From: Stenotrophomonas oahuensis
GTDB taxonomy: Bacteria > Pseudomonadota > Gammaproteobacteria > Xanthomonadales > Xanthomonadaceae
DNA length: 64,000 nt
NCBI RefSeq assembly: GCF_031834595.1
Contig: NZ_CP115541.1
Coordinates: 3,342,501-3,406,500 of the forward strand
Reading direction: 5' to 3'
Positions 44,981-53,516 of the stretch are shown in pieces; position 1 is the stretch's first letter; each line of letters starts with the position of its first letter. The notes beneath the pieces are model-generated. The model had not been told where the DNA came from. It saw nothing but the letters and a program-made list of their open reading frames with translations, and did no database searches. The position numbers were made by a program, and so were the translations under genes.

Positions 44981-47524
44981 GTGCAGAACAAATCGCCGTT
45001 GGGGCTGGCCATCAGCCTGTCGTTGCTGGTCATGTCCACCCCCCCTGCGCTGGCTGCCGGCGACGTTGCCGCCAGCGGCAATGCCACCGACCTGGACCGC
45101 ATCGAGGTGCGTCCGCAGCTGGAGTCGCAGACCCGCGCGGTGGACCTCAAGCGTAGCAGCGACGCGATTGAAGACGCGGTGTCGTCCGACTCGCTGGGCG
45201 TGTACCCGGACAAGAACGTGGCCGAGTCGCTGCAGCGCCTGCCCGGCGTCAGCGTTACCCGTGACCAGGGCGAAGGCCGCTTCGTGGTCGTGCGTGGCCT
45301 GGATGCCAACCTCAACAGCGTCAGTGTCGACGGCATTGCCATCGGTACCCCGGAAGATTCCAGCCGCGCCGCACCGCTGGACGTGATCCCGTCCGATTCC
45401 ACCGAGCGCCTGCGCGTGGTCAAGTCGCCGACCCCGGACATGCCGGGTGACGCCATTGGCGGTGCGATCCTGGTGGAGTCCGCCTCGGCATTCGACCGTG
45501 ACGGTCGCAGCCTGCGCGGCAAGGTCGAAGGCAGCCACCAGCAGCTGTCCGGCCACACCAGCCCGAAGGCCGCGTTCAACTACAGCGAAGTGTTCGCCGA
45601 CACCTTCGGCGTGGCGCTGGGCGTGAACTACCAGAACCGCAAGTTCGAGTCGGACAACACCGAGGTGGAGTACGACGAGGTTGACGGTGCTGCGGAAGGC
45701 GAGCTGTTCCCAATCAGCCTGCAGCACCGCAAGTACGAGATTGAACGCAAGCGCGTCGGGGCCAATCTCAACTTCGACTGGCGTCCCAGCGAGGGCAACA
45801 GCTACTACCTGCGCACGCTGTACAGCCAGTTTGATGACGCTGAAACCCGCCAGCGCACCATCTTCAACTTCGGCGACGGTGAGGTCACCGCACTGGGCGG
45901 CAACCAGTACCGCGTGGACGAGCTGCCGGCCGATGCCATCCAGAAGCGCATGCGTTACCGCACCAAGAAGGAAAACACCTTCGCTGCCAGCCTGGGCGGT
46001 GAAAACCGCCTGACCAATGCCGTGGTCGACTACAAGGTCGGCTACACCCGCACCGAAGAACGCGTCAACGACGAAATGGAAGCGCGCTTCGCGTACAACG
46101 GTGACGACCTGGGTGCCACGGTTGACCAGAACTCCGGCATTCCGCGCTACACGCTGACCGATGCCAGCTGGATGGACAACGGCAACTACGACTTCGACCG
46201 CGTGGTGCTCTCGCCCAAGCGCGTGGACGACGAAGAACGCAGTGCGCAGATCAATGTGCGCTTTGATGGTGACCATTCGAGCTACAAGTTCGGCCTGCTC
46301 GGCCGCTGGCGCGACCGTGATGTCAACATCGACGAGAACGAGCTGCGCGTCGGCCCGGATATCGCGCTGTCCGACTGGACCACCTCCACCCCGGATCATC
46401 GCGGTGGCAGCCTGGGGCAGGGCATGAGCTCGGACGCGATGCGCCGTTACTGGTCGCAGTTCGGCAGCCAGTACAGCGCCCGTCCGCAGGACGTCGGTGC
46501 CAATGCAATGACCTCGCTGGAAGAAGACTACACCGCCAGCGAAGACATCTTCGCCAGCTATGCCATGGGCACCTGGGACATCGGCTCGCTGCGCGTGATC
46601 GGCGGCGTGCGCGTCGAGAACACCCAGGTCAAGTCCACCGGCAACAGCATCGACGTGGCCAGCAACGGCCGCAGCTACACGGTCACCCCGATCAGCGCCG
46701 ACAAGAGCTACACCAACGTGCTGCCGGGCCTGCACCTGCGCTACGACGCCGGCAGTGACTGGGTGCTGCGCGCGGCCTCCAACAAGACCGTGTCGCGCCC
46801 GTCGTTCGGCGACGCCGCTCCGCGCATCGGCTACAACCGCGGTGACGAGGAAGTCCGCCTGGGCAACCCGGATCTCGATCCGTACGAATCGAAGAACCTC
46901 GACCTGTCGATGGAACGCTACATCGGCAGCACCGGCATCGTCTCCCTGGGCCTGTTCCACAAGTCGATCGACGGGTATATCGTCAACACGGTCAGCAACG
47001 ACGATCCGGCGTATCCGGACTTCGAGGTCACCCGCGTGATCAATGGCGACAAGGCCAAGGTGTTCGGTGCCGAGTTCAACTGGCAGCAGCAACTGAGCTT
47101 CCTGCCGGCTGGCTGGGATGGCCTGCTGGTCGGGGCCAGCGGCACCTGGCTGGACACCGACTTCAACCCTGGCCTGGAGGATCGCGAAGGCGACGACTTC
47201 ACCCTGCCGCGTGCCTCCAAGCACGTGTACAGCGCGCATGTCGGCTATGAAAAGGCCGGTTTCAGCACCCGTCTTGCTGCCGTGTACCGCAGCGAATACC
47301 TCGACACCCTCGGCGACAGCCGCGCGTTTGACATCTACGTGGCACCTAACACCCAGCTCGACTTCAGCCTGGACTACAAGATCGCCTCCAACGTGAGCGT
47401 GTACTTCGAAGCGCAGAACCTGCTGGACAAGCCGTTGGAGCTGTACCAGGGCGTGCGCTCGCGCACGCTGCAGAACGAAGAGTATGGCCGCACCTATGCG
47501 CTCGGCCTGAAGGTGCAGCTGTGA
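44981..47524 (+). CDS. TonB-dependent receptor (Caulobacter/Xanthomonas type)
   Basis: An 847-residue outer-membrane receptor. Signal peptide to about PPALAAG, then a plug domain (VAESLQRLPGVSVTRDQGEG, VVVRGLDANLNSVSVDG, ERLRVVKSPTPDMPGDAIGG) of the TIGR01782-like type, a 22-strand barrel, and a C-terminal FEAQNLLDKPLELYQG ending in Leu (LGLKVQL). GTG at 44981 with GGGA upstream gives a proper signal peptide. Overlaps the phytase-like gene and is followed by two phosphate-releasing enzymes, so the ligand may be a phosphate ester such as phytate; this is inference from context. Confidence 0.9.
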   Translation: MQNKSPLGLAISLSLLVMSTPPALAAGDVAASGNATDLDRIEVRPQLESQTRAVDLKRSSDAIEDAVSSDSLGVYPDKNVAESLQRLPGVSVTRDQGEGRFVVVRGLDANLNSVSVDGIAIGTPEDSSRAAPLDVIPSDSTERLRVVKSPTPDMPGDAIGGAILVESASAFDRDGRSLRGKVEGSHQQLSGHTSPKAAFNYSEVFADTFGVALGVNYQNRKFESDNTEVEYDEVDGAAEGELFPISLQHRKYEIERKRVGANLNFDWRPSEGNSYYLRTLYSQFDDAETRQRTIFNFGDGEVTALGGNQYRVDELPADAIQKRMRYRTKKENTFAASLGGENRLTNAVVDYKVGYTRTEERVNDEMEARFAYNGDDLGATVDQNSGIPRYTLTDASWMDNGNYDFDRVVLSPKRVDDEERSAQINVRFDGDHSSYKFGLLGRWRDRDVNIDENELRVGPDIALSDWTTSTPDHRGGSLGQGMSSDAMRRYWSQFGSQYSARPQDVGANAMTSLEEDYTASEDIFASYAMGTWDIGSLRVIGGVRVENTQVKSTGNSIDVASNGRSYTVTPISADKSYTNVLPGLHLRYDAGSDWVLRAASNKTVSRPSFGDAAPRIGYNRGDEEVRLGNPDLDPYESKNLDLSMERYIGSTGIVSLGLFHKSIDGYIVNTVSNDDPAYPDFEVTRVINGDKAKVFGAEFNWQQQLSFLPAGWDGLLVGASGTWLDTDFNPGLEDREGDDFTLPRASKHVYSAHVGYEKAGFSTRLAAVYRSEYLDTLGDSRAFDIYVAPNTQLDFSLDYKIASNVSVYFEAQNLLDKPLELYQGVRSRTLQNEEYGRTYALGLKVQL

Positions 47525-48627
47525 TGCGCGCGCTGCCCGTGCTGAGCCTGTTGACGGTTGCGTTGCTGGCGGGCTGCAAGCCTGCCGCCGCGCCGGCACC
47601 TGCCGCTGACGCCGCTGCGGCCACCACCGGTCGCAGCATCGCCACCGTGGCCGAGGCCTTCCAGACCCCGATGACCCCGGCCGACAACATCGACTCGCCG
47701 GCCAGCTGGACCACGCCGGAAGGGCAGGTGTGGCTGATCGCCACCGCCAAGGCCACCGACAAGCTTGTGGTCTACGACGGGCAGACCGGCGCGCACCTGC
47801 GTGACGTCGGCAGCCTGGGCACCGCGCCGGGTCAGTTTGACCGCCCCAATGGCATCGCCGTGGTCGATGACCTGGTGCTGATCGTGGAACGCGACAACCA
47901 TCGCGTACAGGTGCTGCAGCTGCCGGACTTCACCCCGCTGGGCATCTTCGCCGCTGACGACCTGCGCAAGCCCTATGGCCTGTGGGTCAACAAGCAGGCC
48001 GAGGGCTACGACGTGTACATCACCGATTCCTACGATGCCGGTGAGGACGCGCAGGGCAACGACATCCTGCCGCCGCTGGCCGAGCTGGACAAGCGCGTGC
48101 GCCGTTATGCGATGAAGGTCGCTGATGGCAAGGCACAGGCCACCCTGGTGTCGAGCATCGGTGACACCGGCGAAACCGGTGCACTGCGCGTGGTCGAGTC
48201 GATCTGGGGCGACCCGGCCAACGACCGCCTGCTGATCGCCGAAGAAGACGAAACCTACGCCAGTGAGTTCAAGGTCTACACGCTGGAAGGGAAATTCACC
48301 GGAACTACCTTCGGCCGTGATGCGTTCAAGGCCCAGGCCGAAGGCGTGATGCTGCGCACCTGCGGCAAGGATGGCTGGTGGATCACCACCGAGCAGGGCA
48401 AGCAGCGCAGCGTGTTCCACCTGTTCGATCGCCACACGCTCAAGCATGTCGGTGCATTCCAAGGCAACACGGTGGCAAACACCGATGGCATCTGGATGGA
48501 CCAGAGCGCCTCGCCGCGCTTCCCGCACGGCGCGCTGTATGCCGTGCATGACGACCAGGGCGTGGTCGCGTTCGATTGGGCCAGTGTGGCCAAGCAACTG
48601 TCTCTGCCGTTGGAGTGTGCGAAGTGA
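47524..48627 (+). CDS. phytase-like beta-propeller lipoprotein
   Basis: A 367-residue lipoprotein with signal MRALPVLSLLTVALLAGC. The body is a propeller with NHL-like blades (GTAPGQFDRPNGIAVVDD, LIVERDNHRVQVLQLPDF) and an ending FPHGALYAVHDDQGVVAFDW that resembles beta-propeller phytases, which release phosphate from inositol hexaphosphate. ATG at 47524 overlaps the receptor stop (TGATG; a GTG at 47521 is also possible) and the stop overlaps the next gene, so three genes are coupled. If not a phytase it is some other NHL-type secreted protein. Confidence 0.6.
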   Translation: MRALPVLSLLTVALLAGCKPAAAPAPAADAAAATTGRSIATVAEAFQTPMTPADNIDSPASWTTPEGQVWLIATAKATDKLVVYDGQTGAHLRDVGSLGTAPGQFDRPNGIAVVDDLVLIVERDNHRVQVLQLPDFTPLGIFAADDLRKPYGLWVNKQAEGYDVYITDSYDAGEDAQGNDILPPLAELDKRVRRYAMKVADGKAQATLVSSIGDTGETGALRVVESIWGDPANDRLLIAEEDETYASEFKVYTLEGKFTGTTFGRDAFKAQAEGVMLRTCGKDGWWITTEQGKQRSVFHLFDRHTLKHVGAFQGNTVANTDGIWMDQSASPRFPHGALYAVHDDQGVVAFDWASVAKQLSLPLECAK

Positions 48628-50003
48628 CGGGCATGCGTGATTGTCTGAAGGCGCTGACCCTGGCGCTGGTGGTGTGCAGTGGTGCCGTGTGTGCGAAGAC
48701 CGCTACTCAAGTGGAACCCAACACCCAGGTGCCGGCAGGCAACCGCCATTACGCCGCCACCGGCTTCCCGGACCGCATCGTCGCTTCGCCAGCGCAGGAC
48801 GCTGCGCACGGCTTTGGTGTGGCGTGGCGTACGGATGTCACGGTCAGCGCCCCGGTGCTGGAATGGGTGGTGGCGGGTGACTCGCCCGATGTCGGCAATG
48901 TCACCCGGGTGACCGCCACCACGGCGGCACTGCAGACCGAGAACGGTGGTTCGCATCACCACCGGGTCGACGTCACCGGTCTGGCCCCGGACACGCTGTA
49001 CCTCTGGCGCGTGCAGGGCAAGGACACCTGGAGTGCCTGGAATCAGCTGCGTACGGCTGGCAGCGCCGAGCAGCCGCTGACCGTGCTGTACTTCGGTGAC
49101 ACCCAGAACAAGAACCTCAGCCACGTCTCGCGCGTGCTGCGTGCTGGACTCAAAGCGGCACCGGATGCGCGTCTGACTCTGTTCGCCGGCGACCTGGTCA
49201 GTGGTGGTGATGGCCAGGACGACAGCGAGTGGGGCGAGTGGTTTGCCGCTGCCGGCTGGTTGCCGCAGGAGACTGCGGTGGCACCGGCGATCGGCAACCA
49301 CGAGTATTTCGAGGAGTTCGAGGACACCCCGCAGGAGCGTCGTGTGTTGGGCAGGCACTGGCCGGTGACCTTCGCGCTGCCGCGCAACGGCACCACTGCC
49401 GCCGACACCAGCACCTACTGGTTCGACTACCAGGGCGCGCGCTTCGTGGTGCTCGACGGCACCTCGGCGTTGGACCTGGGCACCGCCCGGGCGCAAGCAG
49501 CGTGGCTGGACAAGGTGCTGACCAGCAATACCCAGCGCTGGACCATCGTGCTGCTGCACCAGCCGTTCTACTCACCGCGCGAAGGGCGTGAGAACACCGC
49601 GCTTCGTGAGCACATCCTGCCGGTGGTGCTGAAGCACAAGGTGGATCTGGTGCTGCAGGGGCATGACCACACCTATGGTCGTCGTGGCGAAGGCCAGCAG
49701 GCCACCCCGCAGTACGTGGTCACCGTGGCCGGGCCGAAGCAGTACCGGCTGTCTGACGAGGCGAGGGCGACCATGGCTCCGGTGGGCGAGGACACCCAGC
49801 TGTATCAGGTGCTCACGATTGATCCACAGCGCCTGCGGTACGAAGCACGTACCGTCACCGGCCGGCTGTACGACGGTTTCACCCTGGACCGCCAGGCCGA
49901 TGGCAGCAAGCGCAAGACCGAACTCACCGAAGGCCGCATCGCCCCCCGCGACTGCGCGCGCAGCCAGACCCTCAAGGGCCGCGCCGACCGTTGCTGGGAG
50001 TGA
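48624..50003 (+). CDS. purple-acid-phosphatase-like metallophosphoesterase
   Basis: A 459-residue secreted protein. After a signal peptide (about ALTLALVVCSGAVCA) comes a fibronectin-III-like N-terminal domain (to about residue 135) ending GLAPDTLYLWRVQG, as in purple acid phosphatases. The metallophosphatase domain has LYFGDTQNK, LTLFAGDLVSGG, PAIGNHEYF, IVLLHQPFYS and VLQGHDHTYGR, supplying the metal ligands. GTG at 48624 overlaps the previous stop (GTGA) and has GGAG 8 nt upstream; ATG at 48633 is less well placed. Probably a periplasmic phosphomonoesterase. Confidence 0.85.
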   Translation: MTGMRDCLKALTLALVVCSGAVCAKTATQVEPNTQVPAGNRHYAATGFPDRIVASPAQDAAHGFGVAWRTDVTVSAPVLEWVVAGDSPDVGNVTRVTATTAALQTENGGSHHHRVDVTGLAPDTLYLWRVQGKDTWSAWNQLRTAGSAEQPLTVLYFGDTQNKNLSHVSRVLRAGLKAAPDARLTLFAGDLVSGGDGQDDSEWGEWFAAAGWLPQETAVAPAIGNHEYFEEFEDTPQERRVLGRHWPVTFALPRNGTTAADTSTYWFDYQGARFVVLDGTSALDLGTARAQAAWLDKVLTSNTQRWTIVLLHQPFYSPREGRENTALREHILPVVLKHKVDLVLQGHDHTYGRRGEGQQATPQYVVTVAGPKQYRLSDEARATMAPVGEDTQLYQVLTIDPQRLRYEARTVTGRLYDGFTLDRQADGSKRKTELTEGRIAPRDCARSQTLKGRADRCWE

Positions 50004-50033
50004 CACGCGCCGGGTCAATCCGGCATTACGTTT

Positions 50034-50111
50034 GCCGGGCATGGCCCGGCACTACATCCGCCGCCGGTCCGCGTCCGGCCTCATGACGTAGAGCCGGGCT
50101 TGCCCGGCTGC
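50034..50111. repeat. SMAG/REP-like inverted pair
   Basis: Inverse unit GCCGGGCATGGCCCGGCACT then AC (50034-50055), and direct unit GTAGAGCCGGGCTTGCCCGG CTGC (50088-50111), with a further GC-rich palindrome between. Confidence 0.78.
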
Positions 50112-50126
50112 CTTTCGGAGCCAACC

Positions 50127-50744
50127 ATGCCCAACCGCCTCCTCCCCCTGGCCGCCATCGCCACCACCCTGCTTCTCCTCACCGGAGCAAGCTTCGCCGC
50201 CCCCACGGTCCTGCACCCGTTCCTCGCCGCACAACCAAAGAACGCGCCGGAATCCGCCAATCTCGCCGTCGAAATCCCCGCCGGCAGCTTCACCAAGTAC
50301 GAAATCAAGGAAGACGGCCTGGTCCACGTCGACCGCTTCCAGTCCATGCCGATGACATACCCCGCCAACTACGGCTCGATGCCGCGCACCCTGGCCGGCG
50401 ACAACGACCCGCTGGACGCGCTGGTGCTCACCCGCGAGCCGCTGCATCCCGGCGTGATCATCAGCTTCCGCCCGATCGGCTATCTGAAGATGATCGACAA
50501 GGGCGAGCACGATGAAAAGGTCATCGGCGTGCCGACCGACAAGGTGGACCCCACTTACGCCAACATCCGCGATCTGAACGATCTGCCGGAGATCGAGCGC
50601 CAGCGCATCGAAGCTTTCTTCCGCGTCTACAAGGACCTGCCGGAAGGCCGCAACCCGGTGCAGCTCAACGGCTGGGGCAATGCGGCCGAGGCCAAGGGGC
50701 TGATCACCGAATCCATGAAGCGGTTTGAGGCGTCGCCGCGTTGA
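50127..50744 (+). CDS. ppa: secreted family I inorganic pyrophosphatase
   Basis: A 205-residue PPase. The active-site signature D-x-D-P-x-D is in LAGDNDPLDALVL, after MTYPANYGSMPRT; GVPTDKVDPTYANIRDLNDL and FFRVYKDLPEG are the other conserved blocks. Unlike the usual cytoplasmic enzyme, the start at 50127 adds a clear signal peptide (LLPLAAIATTLLLLTGASFAA), so it should act in the periplasm. It follows the phosphatase gene after a REP pair, fitting extracytoplasmic phosphate recovery. Confidence 0.9.
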   Translation: MPNRLLPLAAIATTLLLLTGASFAAPTVLHPFLAAQPKNAPESANLAVEIPAGSFTKYEIKEDGLVHVDRFQSMPMTYPANYGSMPRTLAGDNDPLDALVLTREPLHPGVIISFRPIGYLKMIDKGEHDEKVIGVPTDKVDPTYANIRDLNDLPEIERQRIEAFFRVYKDLPEGRNPVQLNGWGNAAEAKGLITESMKRFEASPR

Positions 50745-50750
50745 TCGTTG

Positions 50751-50778
50751 ATCGGGAATCGGGAATCGGGAATCGGGA
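50751..50778. repeat. tandem 7-bp repeat
   Basis: Four perfect copies of ATCGGGA directly after ppa. Such arrays can vary in copy number. Confidence 0.85.
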
Positions 50779-50838
50779 CCGGTAGGGCCGCACGCCAGTC
50801 GACCGCCGATAACGGTGCAACGTCCGGGAAGGCATGAC
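50778..50838 (+). repeat. 61-bp direct repeat, copy 1
   Basis: Begins ACCGGTAGGGCCGCACG and ends GGGAAGGCATGAC; about 90% identical by eye to 50957-51017. The 355 bp ppa-phrB gap holds only these repeats and a GTAG-type palindrome. Confidence 0.8.
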
Positions 50839-50898
50839 ATGGATCGAAGCAGTACCTTCGGCCAGCTTCATGCGTCACCGCGCCGATGGGCGCTGTCG

Positions 50899-50923
50899 GC
50901 CGTCGTCTGTCGACCGACGCTAC
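50899..50923 (-). repeat. GTAG-type palindrome shared with module B
   Basis: GCCGTCGTCTGTCGACCGAC then GCTAC, the same unit as at 5191-5216 and (inverse) 11441-11467. Confidence 0.7.
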
Positions 50924-50956
50924 CAAAGCAGATCGATCGCAGCATCCCCATCGGGC

Positions 50957-51017
50957 ACCGGTAGGGTCGCACGACAGTCGACCGCCGATAGCGGTGCAAC
51001 GCCCGGGAAGGCATGAC
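50957..51017 (+). repeat. 61-bp direct repeat, copy 2
   Basis: Second copy of the 50778-50838 repeat, ending just where an apparent but spurious upstream ATG for phrB (51013) begins. Confidence 0.8.
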
Positions 51018-51099
51018 CGTTGATCGGAACGCGACACCCACGCACGCCTCACACCACCGCCCCGTATCATCAGCACTCTTTCCGCTGTGGTCTTCGCCC

Positions 51100-52515
51100 G
51101 TGTCGTCAGCCCTGGTCTGGTTCCGTCGTGATCTGCGCCTGCAGGACAATCCCGCTTTGCACGCCGCCCTTGAGGCCGGGCATACGCCCGTTCCGGTCTA
51201 CATCCATGCCCCGCATGAAGAGGGCAGCTGGGCACCGGGCGAAGCCTCCAACACCTGGCTGCATCGCTCGTTGGCCGCGCTCGATGCCGACCTGCAGGCC
51301 CGCGGCTCGTCGCTGGTCCTGCGCCAGGGCGACAGCCAGGCCGAACTGCAGGCTCTCATCGACGAAACCGGCGCGGAAGCGGTGTACTGGAACCGCAAGT
51401 ACGAACCGGCTACCCAGCCGCGCGATGCCACCATCAAGCGTGAGCTGCGCGAGCAGGGCATCGACGCGCAAAGCTGCAACGGCAGCCTGATGTTCGAACC
51501 GTGGGACCTGGCCACCCAGCAGGGCGGGCCGTACAAGGTATTCACCCCGTACTGGCGCAATGCGCTGACCCGGCTGCATATCCCCGCGCCGCTGAAGCTG
51601 CCGGACACACTTCCCGCCCACGACGCCCGCAGCGTGTCGCTGGCAGAGCTGAAGCTGACTCCCACACTCAACTGGGACCAGCAGTTCTGGGAACACTGGC
51701 AACCCGGCGAGGCTGGCGCGCAGGAAGCGCTCACCGTGTTCATCGACGGTGCCCTCAACGGCTACCGCCAGCAACGCGACCTGCCCGACCGCGTCGGCAC
51801 CTCGCTGCTGTCCCCGCATCTGCATTTCGGCGAAATCTCGCCTTGGCAGATCGTGCGCCGGCTCGAGGCTGAGCGCAGTGCCGGCCGCGATGCCGACATC
51901 GATGGCTACATCCGCGAACTGGGCTGGCGTGAGTTCTCCTACCACCTGCTGCATCACTTCCCGAAAACCCCGGAGCACAACCTCAACCCGCGCTTCGACA
52001 GCTTCCAGTGGGCTCGGGACAATCCCTCCCAGCTGGCGGCCTGGCAGCAGGGCCGCACCGGCATTCCCATCGTCGACGCCGGCCTGCGCGAACTGTGGGC
52101 TACCGGCTACATGCATAACCGCGTGCGCATGCTGGTCGCCAGCTTCCTGTGCAAGCACATGCGCCAGCACTGGCTGCACGGCGCACGCTGGTTCTGGGAC
52201 ACCCTGGTCGACGCCGACCTGGCCAACAACACCATGGGCTGGCAGTGGGTCGCCGGCACCGGGGCCGACGCCGCGCCGTATTTCCGCATCTTCAACCCGG
52301 TGACCCAGGCGCAGAAGTTCGATCCCAACGCCCGTTACATCACCCGTTGGGTGCCGGAGCTGGCGACGCTGCCGGTGAAGGCACGCTTCGCGCCCTGGCA
52401 GACCCCGGACCTGCTGGCCCAGCACGCGCCCTCCTATCCGGCACTGCCCATCGTCGACCTGGCGGCCGGCCGGGACGCTGCGCTGACGGCCTACCGGCGT
52501 ACAGGCGGCGAGTAA
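51100..52515 (+). CDS. phrB: deoxyribodipyrimidine photo-lyase
   Basis: A 471-residue photolyase using FADH- and light to split pyrimidine dimers. The N-terminal antenna domain starts SSALVWFRRDLRLQDNPALH; the FAD domain has TSLLSPHLHFGEISPWQI, GWREFSYHLLHHFP, TGIPIVDAGLRELWATGYMH and NRVRMLVASF; the tryptophan chain lies in NNTMGWQWVAGTGADAAPYF. GTG at 51100 gives the family N-terminus; the longer frame from 51013 starts inside a 61 bp repeat and is rejected. Confidence 0.95.
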   Translation: MSSALVWFRRDLRLQDNPALHAALEAGHTPVPVYIHAPHEEGSWAPGEASNTWLHRSLAALDADLQARGSSLVLRQGDSQAELQALIDETGAEAVYWNRKYEPATQPRDATIKRELREQGIDAQSCNGSLMFEPWDLATQQGGPYKVFTPYWRNALTRLHIPAPLKLPDTLPAHDARSVSLAELKLTPTLNWDQQFWEHWQPGEAGAQEALTVFIDGALNGYRQQRDLPDRVGTSLLSPHLHFGEISPWQIVRRLEAERSAGRDADIDGYIRELGWREFSYHLLHHFPKTPEHNLNPRFDSFQWARDNPSQLAAWQQGRTGIPIVDAGLRELWATGYMHNRVRMLVASFLCKHMRQHWLHGARWFWDTLVDADLANNTMGWQWVAGTGADAAPYFRIFNPVTQAQKFDPNARYITRWVPELATLPVKARFAPWQTPDLLAQHAPSYPALPIVDLAAGRDAALTAYRRTGGE

Positions 52516-52650
52516 AGCAGGGGTTCGGGCCGCCAGACAGCAACCTGAACAAAACACCCCCTCGTGCCCGATTCATCATCCCGGCATCGCGCGCGCGTGT
52601 TTATCCTTCAGGCCGTTCGCACGCCGCGCAGCGGCACCAAGGAGAAACCC

Positions 52651-53346
52651 ATGAAGCTTTCCGCACCCCGCAATGTGGCCCTGGCCCTGATGACCGCCGC
52701 TGCCCTGACGGCCTGCGCCACGGGCGGCTCCTACGTGCAGAGTGACCAGTACGGCAACCCGACCGAACAGCAGAGCCGCACCGGCCGTAACGCGCTGATC
52801 GGCACTGCCATCGGCGTGGCCGCCGGCCTGCTCACCGGCGACAGCGCCACCGAGCGCCGCCAGCACGCCATGGTCGGCGCAGGTATTGGCGCACTGGCCG
52901 GTGCCGGCGTCGGTGCCTATCAGAACCGCCAGGAGCGCGCGCTGCGTGAGCGCACCGCCAACACCGGTATCGACGTGCAGCGCCAGGGCGACAACATCGT
53001 GCTGAATCTGCCGGACGGCATCACCTTCGACTTCGGCAAGTCGGCGCTGAAGCCGCAGTTCTACGGCGCGCTCAATGGTGTGGCCAGCACCTTGAACGAG
53101 TACAACCAGACCATGATTGAAGTGGTCGGCCACACCGACAGCATCGGCAGCGATGCGGTCAACAACAAGCTGTCCAAGGAACGTGCTGATTCGGTGGCTG
53201 CGTATCTGACTGCGCAGGGTGTGCAGCCGGTACGTATTGAAACGCTGGGTGCTGGCAAGGCGTATCCGATTGCAGATAACAGCACCGATGCCGGTCGTGC
53301 CAAGAATCGTCGTGTTGAGATTCGTGTGATTCCGTTGCAGCAATAA
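52651..53346 (+). CDS. OmpA-family lipoprotein (YiaD-like)
   Basis: A 231-residue outer-membrane lipoprotein. The signal ends ALTAC; next comes a glycine-zipper region (NALIGTAIGVAAGLLTG, GAGIGALAGAGVGAYQ) that probably embeds in the membrane, then a C-terminal OmpA peptidoglycan-binding domain with ITFDFGKSALKPQFY, EVVGHTDSIGSDAVNNKLS and AKNRRVEIRVIP. Strong AAGGAG upstream of the ATG. Own terminator downstream. Confidence 0.92.
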   Translation: MKLSAPRNVALALMTAAALTACATGGSYVQSDQYGNPTEQQSRTGRNALIGTAIGVAAGLLTGDSATERRQHAMVGAGIGALAGAGVGAYQNRQERALRERTANTGIDVQRQGDNIVLNLPDGITFDFGKSALKPQFYGALNGVASTLNEYNQTMIEVVGHTDSIGSDAVNNKLSKERADSVAAYLTAQGVQPVRIETLGAGKAYPIADNSTDAGRAKNRRVEIRVIPLQQ

Positions 53347-53368
53347 AACGCTCACGCGTTTTATTGCG

Positions 53369-53399
53369 AAAATGCCGCCCATCAGGGCGGCATTTTTTT
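53369..53399 (+). terminator. intrinsic terminator of the OmpA-like gene
   Basis: ATGCCGCCC/GGGCGGCAT stem with a seven-T run. A second, AT-rich palindrome (AATAAAACGC/GCGTTTTATT, 53342-53366) sits over the stop codon. Confidence 0.85.
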
Positions 53400-53467
53400 G
53401 TAGAGCGGGCTTGCCCGGCTGCTGTTGGGGTCTCGCGAAAAGCCAGCCGGGCAAGCCCGGCTCTACG
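53400..53467. repeat. SMAG/REP-like inverted pair
   Basis: GTAGAGCGGGCTTGCCCGGC TGC unit and its inverse (GCCGGGCAAGCCCGGCTCTA, ending at 53466) facing each other. Confidence 0.8.
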
Positions 53468-53486
53468 GAGTGATCCGACATCAAGC

Positions 53487-53511
53487 GCAGCCACGCAGGG
53501 CGTGGCTCTAC
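53487..53511 (-). repeat. SMAG/REP-like unit
   Basis: GCAGCCACGCAGGGCGTGGC then TCTAC, just downstream of the stop of the leftward LysR gene. Confidence 0.78.
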
Positions 53512-53516
53512 GGGCA

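Noticed and set aside
51013..51099. Upstream ATG extending phrB by 29 residues
   Set aside because: It lies inside a 61 bp intergenic repeat, and the added peptide does not resemble photolyases; GTG at 51100 gives the family N-terminus.
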